Below, in pieces: positions 61,220 to 64,000 of a DNA stretch of 64,000 nucleotides; position 1 is the first letter of the stretch, and every line of letters begins with the position of its first letter. The notes beneath the pieces are model-generated. The model saw only the letters and a program-made list of their open reading frames with translations, had not been told where the DNA came from and made no database searches. Position numbers and translations under genes: made by a program. The stretch comes from JACXVD01 sp020446665 (lineage in GTDB: Bacteria; Pseudomonadota; Alphaproteobacteria; Sphingomonadales; Sphingomonadaceae). The DNA lies in assembly GCA_041396905.1 (NCBI GenBank), contig JAWKXQ010000013.1, positions 17,367-81,366 on the forward strand, given 5' to 3'.

Positions 61220-62386
61220 CTACCCCACCAATTGCGCCGCATTCTCGTCGCGGTGTTTCTTGAGGTATTTCATGAACGGCGTGCCGCCGGTCCCGACATC
61301 GGGATCATTGCCTGAATTGGTCGGCATCTGCTTGTTGATATAGCTCGCCGCATATTCCAGGTGGCGGGTGCGGAAGCGTGCGCTTTGGTTAAGGCAGGCG
61401 TTGAACGCGTCCTTCAGGCTGGGGGAAGCTGATTCCTCGACAAAGCTGCGCAGGGTTGATTGCGCTGCCAGATCCTCGATGAACTTGCGGTGCCTTACCG
61501 GGCGGTAGTGATGCAATTCGTCGAGGAAGCTCTTCAGCGGGTCCGCACTGTGGCCAACGCTGAACAAGGCGTCCATCGCAGGCACGATGCTGGACTGGCT
61601 GCCTGTCTGCCCACGAAGGGCCTGCGGTTTGCCGCCGAGTTGTTCCACCCCTTCGTAAACCAGACCGCCCGCCGGAAAGGCCGGGTTATTGGCCCAGCCA
61701 TGGATATAGGGGCGCACGCGGTTGAAATAGATATAGGGGTCGCAGCGCTCGCCCATGCGGGCAAAATGGCCATAGATGCGTTCCCACGCCTGATCCATTT
61801 CAACCAGCAGGCGCTCTGCTTCCGCAGCGTCGCCCTGCTTTGCGACTGTGACCAGACGCGCGGCATTGTCCAGCAAGACGCCTGCCTCAGCCTCGATCGC
61901 GACATGGATCAGGACAAACCAGTTTTCATCGTCTCCGCCGACGAAGTTCTGGACCATGTAGACATTGTCGAGCGAAACCGGGGCCAACTTGTCGATGCGT
62001 GACCAATTGTCGAGCACATAGCCGGAATAGGGCAGCAAGGGTGCCTGACCCAGTCGGTCGGCAATTGCGACCATCGGCCGGGCGAGGTTGGCGGGCAGAA
62101 ATTCCGGGGCGTGATCTTCTCCCCAGACATAGGCCTGCACCAGAAAGCTGTAATGCACCATCGCGGTGCGCACCTGTTCCTCGGGGGCCTCTTGCGCCCA
62201 ATTCCCCAGACCGGGATCATCGAGCTGGTTCAGCCAGTGCCGCACTCTGCCGCTGGTCAGCAAGCCGGACAAATTGCCTGCCGCCTGCGTCACCGCTGCG
62301 AATATCGAGGGCAGGGTGATCTGGTCCATTTCATAATGTGAAAGGTAGCCGCGCGCGCGCGACAGCCCGTAGTCATCCATCTCCAT
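61220..62386 (-). CDS. Indoleamine 2,3-dioxygenase-like haem protein
   Basis: 388 residues from the ATG at 62386. Family marks are MVHYSFLVQAYVWG, NFVGGDDENWFVLIHVAIEA, PAMDALFSVGH, a His in RTRHLEYAASYI that may be the proximal haem ligand, and the diagnostic GTGGTPFMKYLKKHRDE near the C-terminus. IDO-type enzymes open the indole ring of tryptophan to N-formylkynurenine. Most bacteria use TDO instead, so the true substrate of this protein is uncertain. No kynurenine-pathway genes are near. Confidence 0.85.
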   Translation of the reverse strand: MEMDDYGLSRARGYLSHYEMDQITLPSIFAAVTQAAGNLSGLLTSGRVRHWLNQLDDPGLGNWAQEAPEEQVRTAMVHYSFLVQAYVWGEDHAPEFLPANLARPMVAIADRLGQAPLLPYSGYVLDNWSRIDKLAPVSLDNVYMVQNFVGGDDENWFVLIHVAIEAEAGVLLDNAARLVTVAKQGDAAEAERLLVEMDQAWERIYGHFARMGERCDPYIYFNRVRPYIHGWANNPAFPAGGLVYEGVEQLGGKPQALRGQTGSQSSIVPAMDALFSVGHSADPLKSFLDELHHYRPVRHRKFIEDLAAQSTLRSFVEESASPSLKDAFNACLNQSARFRTRHLEYAASYINKQMPTNSGNDPDVGTGGTPFMKYLKKHRDENAAQLVG

Positions 62387-62580
62387 TTTATTGACCTGTT
62401 TGCCGGGCGCGGGTTTGGCCGCCCGGACGATGCATTGGTAACAATTGCAACCAGCCCGATCAAGCGCGGGGATTACAGTGTTTGCGCGCCGCCCCGACAA
62501 GGGATAGTCTCACACTCAATGGAGCCGAAACGGGCGCACAATCTTGTCCGGATCGAAACGCGCAAGGGGGCGCTGGGATC

Positions 62581-63054
62581 ATGAAACCTTGGAAAATCAT
62601 CCTGGTGGTATTGGCCGGATTTTTAACCTTTGTCGGCGGTCTCGTTGCCATCATTTTCTACGCGACCAGCGGCATCACTGAAACCAGTGACGAGTTTTTC
62701 GCCGCAGCCCGTTCTGGCCAATACCAGTCCGCCTATGAACTGACGACACGGCAACTCAGGGCCGAAACGTCGCCCGAACAGTTGCAGTCCTTCCTGGAGA
62801 GCAACGGGCTGGACAAGGTTACGGAAACAAGCTGGCGCTCACGCTCGATCAACAATGATCAGGGACGGCTGGAAGGAACCGCCACTACCGAGGATGGCGG
62901 CACTATCCCTCTGGCGGTCGAGATGATCAAGGAAAGCGACGGATGGCGGATCAGCCTTATCAAACCTGCCGAAAGCGGGTTGAAGGGGGCTGGGGCTGCA
63001 GCTGATGATCCTGCAGCGACGCAGGCCGAAGCACAGGCCGAAAATCCCGATTAA
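62581..63054 (+). CDS. Small membrane-anchored protein, NTF2-like fold possible
   Basis: 157 residues: one N-terminal membrane helix (IILVVLAGFLTFVGGLVAIIF), then SDEFFAAARSGQYQSAYELT and EGTATTEDGGTIPLAVEMI, patterns seen in DUF4864/DUF4878-type NTF2-like domains. It ends in a low-complexity Ala/Glu/Asp tail. Function unknown. It overlaps the stop of the convergent metallopeptidase-like gene by four bases. Confidence 0.65.
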   Translation: MKPWKIILVVLAGFLTFVGGLVAIIFYATSGITETSDEFFAAARSGQYQSAYELTTRQLRAETSPEQLQSFLESNGLDKVTETSWRSRSINNDQGRLEGTATTEDGGTIPLAVEMIKESDGWRISLIKPAESGLKGAGAAADDPAATQAEAQAENPD

Positions 63055-63446
63055 CGCCCCGTTGCGCCCGGAAAATTGACCAGCAGATCATAGGCGGACG
63101 GGTCAGACACACCCGCAATCCGTGCGCCATTGCGCAGCAGAAAGGCGTGGCGCACGATTTCAGCCTGTTGCTCGATCCCGTATTGCTCCAGCGTCCAGCC
63201 CGCTTTCAGGCTGTAATCATAACGCCGAGAAAAGGGCCGGTGCAGCGGCAGATACCAGCGGCCCTTTTCCTGCGCTTGCCAGACATGCACCATTTCATGG
63301 ATGAAATGCCCCTGCAAATGCAGCGAAGCCTGCGCAAAATCGTCGCAGTAATTGTCACCTTGCGGATGAAAATGAATATGCCCACGCGGTGCCATGGTGA
63401 CCCGGCGCGGCTGAAACGGGAACCATTTGCGCCTGCGAATGGTCAC
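63051..63446 (-). CDS. Small HExxH metallopeptidase-like protein (annotated in relatives as vgr-related)
   Basis: 131 residues from a GTG. It contains HFIHEMVHVWQAQ, a HExxH zinc motif, followed by EQYGIEQQAEIVRHAFLL, where Glu residues could give the third ligand. Homologues in the order carry about 25 extra N-terminal residues. The same frame here does encode a matching stretch (LTAGEIALARSVFGNAVDYAQ) upstream to about 63518, but no ATG, GTG or TTG opens it. The start may lie at a non-standard codon or be lost through an indel. Despite the name it does not resemble VgrG. Confidence 0.72.
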   Translation of the reverse strand: MTIRRRKWFPFQPRRVTMAPRGHIHFHPQGDNYCDDFAQASLHLQGHFIHEMVHVWQAQEKGRWYLPLHRPFSRRYDYSLKAGWTLEQYGIEQQAEIVRHAFLLRNGARIAGVSDPSAYDLLVNFPGATGR

Positions 63447-63550
63447 CTGTGCATAGTCAACCGCATTCCCGAAAACGGATCGGGCAAGGGCAATCTCACC
63501 CGCTGTCAGGGCGCGTTCGCCCCCGGCCGGGCAAGCCAGGGGCGGGTTGC

Positions 63551-64000
63551 TCAGCGCTCGTCCCCGGCTGCGCGCACTTCAGCAGTGAAGCTGAACTTGT
63601 CGCCGCCAATCACCGTCAGTGTCACTTCGGTCGTGTCACCCGGCTTCAATTCAGGCGACACCTTCATCGCCATGATGTGCTTGCTGCCCGGCTTGAAGGA
63701 GACCTTGTCTCCCTTCTGCAGTAGTAGCGGCCCCATTTCCGCCATTTCCATCTTGCCGGCCCATTCGCCGTAATCATGCATCATGGAGCTTTCCGCCCCG
63801 GCCACATCGGCGCGCCGCAGCGTGGTGTTGGTTTCGCCGTCATAAGAGAGGTCAAAATAGACCGCAGCCGGGTTACCCGCCACCGGAGCGAGAACCATGC
63901 GAGCATTTTCGACACTCATCCCCGGCACGCCTTCCGGCGCAGCTTCTTCCGGCGCGCTTGCCTGTTCCCCACAGCCAGCCAGCCCAAGTGATGCGACGCC
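63551..64000 (-). CDS. PCu(A)C copper chaperone, partial at window edge
   Basis: The frame is open to the last base, with a lipoprotein-like leader GVASLGLAGCGEQASAPEE at the edge, so the 5' end is outside. The mature domain has SSMMHDYGEWAGKMEM and GSKHIMAMKV, the spaced His/Met ligands of the H(M)x10Mx21HxM copper-binding motif. PCu(A)C proteins deliver Cu(I) in the periplasm to the CuA site of cytochrome oxidase. An ATG at 63928 is internal and not the start. Confidence 0.88.
   Translation of the reverse strand, partial: GVASLGLAGCGEQASAPEEAAPEGVPGMSVENARMVLAPVAGNPAAVYFDLSYDGETNTTLRRADVAGAESSMMHDYGEWAGKMEMAEMGPLLLQKGDKVSFKPGSKHIMAMKVSPELKPGDTTEVTLTVIGGDKFSFTAEVRAAGDER

Noticed and set aside
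63051..63446. Type VI secretion VgrG relation suggested by the common annotation of homologues
   Set aside because: The sequence is a small HExxH protein without gp27/gp5-like regions, and no T6SS genes are present.

Overview
The window reads as a stretch of chromosome from a Sphingomonadales alphaproteobacterium, probably Erythrobacteraceae or close kin. This rests on gene families and neighbourhoods, not on a 16S gene: a RibB with an N-terminal helix-turn-helix-like extension and a decayed cyclohydrolase domain, the mreBCD-mrdA-rodA shape operon, rph-rdgB-hemW-xerC, hrcA-grpE, a PEP-CTERM protein, DUF817 and DOMON-like proteins, and short G/C-rich palindromic repeats typical of the order. 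No phage, plasmid, CRISPR array or transposase is visible. Most of the window is compact housekeeping sequence, with many 1-4 bp start/stop overlaps.

Layout. 1-4.2 kb: enolase, riboflavin genes (ribH, ribBX) and a lytic-transglycosylase module in frame with ribBX, then tRNA-Lys(CTT). 4.3-10 kb: rod-shape operon on the minus strand (mreB, mreC, mreD, mrdA, rodA). 10.2-20.5 kb: mutL, a lipoprotein, MaoC, ychF, an SDR, a porin, a TPR lipoprotein facing a PEP-CTERM protein, pth and rplY. 20.5-26.3 kb: two tandem TraB/GumN lipoprotein or secreted proteins, then an abnormal glyQS locus. 26.4-31.4 kb: ppdK, a methyltransferase, comF and hisI. 31.4-36.8 kb: a MerR regulator with a perfect palindrome ahead of it, a frameshifted acyl-CoA dehydrogenase, and the overlapping MFS-cysK-dienelactone hydrolase operon. 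36.8-44 kb: PilZ, tyrS, DOMON-like plus NamZ-like muramidase, a methyltransferase, and a VWA-DUF2314-DUF817 operon. 44-49.7 kb: a frameshifted GST, a soluble chemoreceptor, a MoxR ATPase, a serine hydrolase and two paralogous secreted Cys-pair proteins. 49.7-64 kb: parE, the LppC-like/rsmI/yraN/gshB group, xerC-hemW-rdgB-(YcxB-like)-rph, hrcA-grpE, an indoleamine dioxygenase-like protein, a small metallopeptidase-like protein and a PCu(A)C copper chaperone cut by the window edge.

The most unusual place is glyQS (22.7-26.3 kb). glyQ is broken by many small indels. glyS carries three palindromic elements inside its coding sequence; two are read through in frame and the third coincides with loss of frame. 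A fourth element sits between the two genes. A patch of visibly lower G+C with unlike codon use lies in the middle of glyS. Two more conserved genes (acyl-CoA dehydrogenase and GST) are also frameshifted, so base-calling or assembly error must be weighed against real gene decay.

Starts were moved inward from the longest open frame where family alignment and upstream sequence favoured it (mreB, mreC, mrdA, mutL, tyrS, gshB and others). All functional calls come from reading motifs and from knowledge of the families; no search was run.
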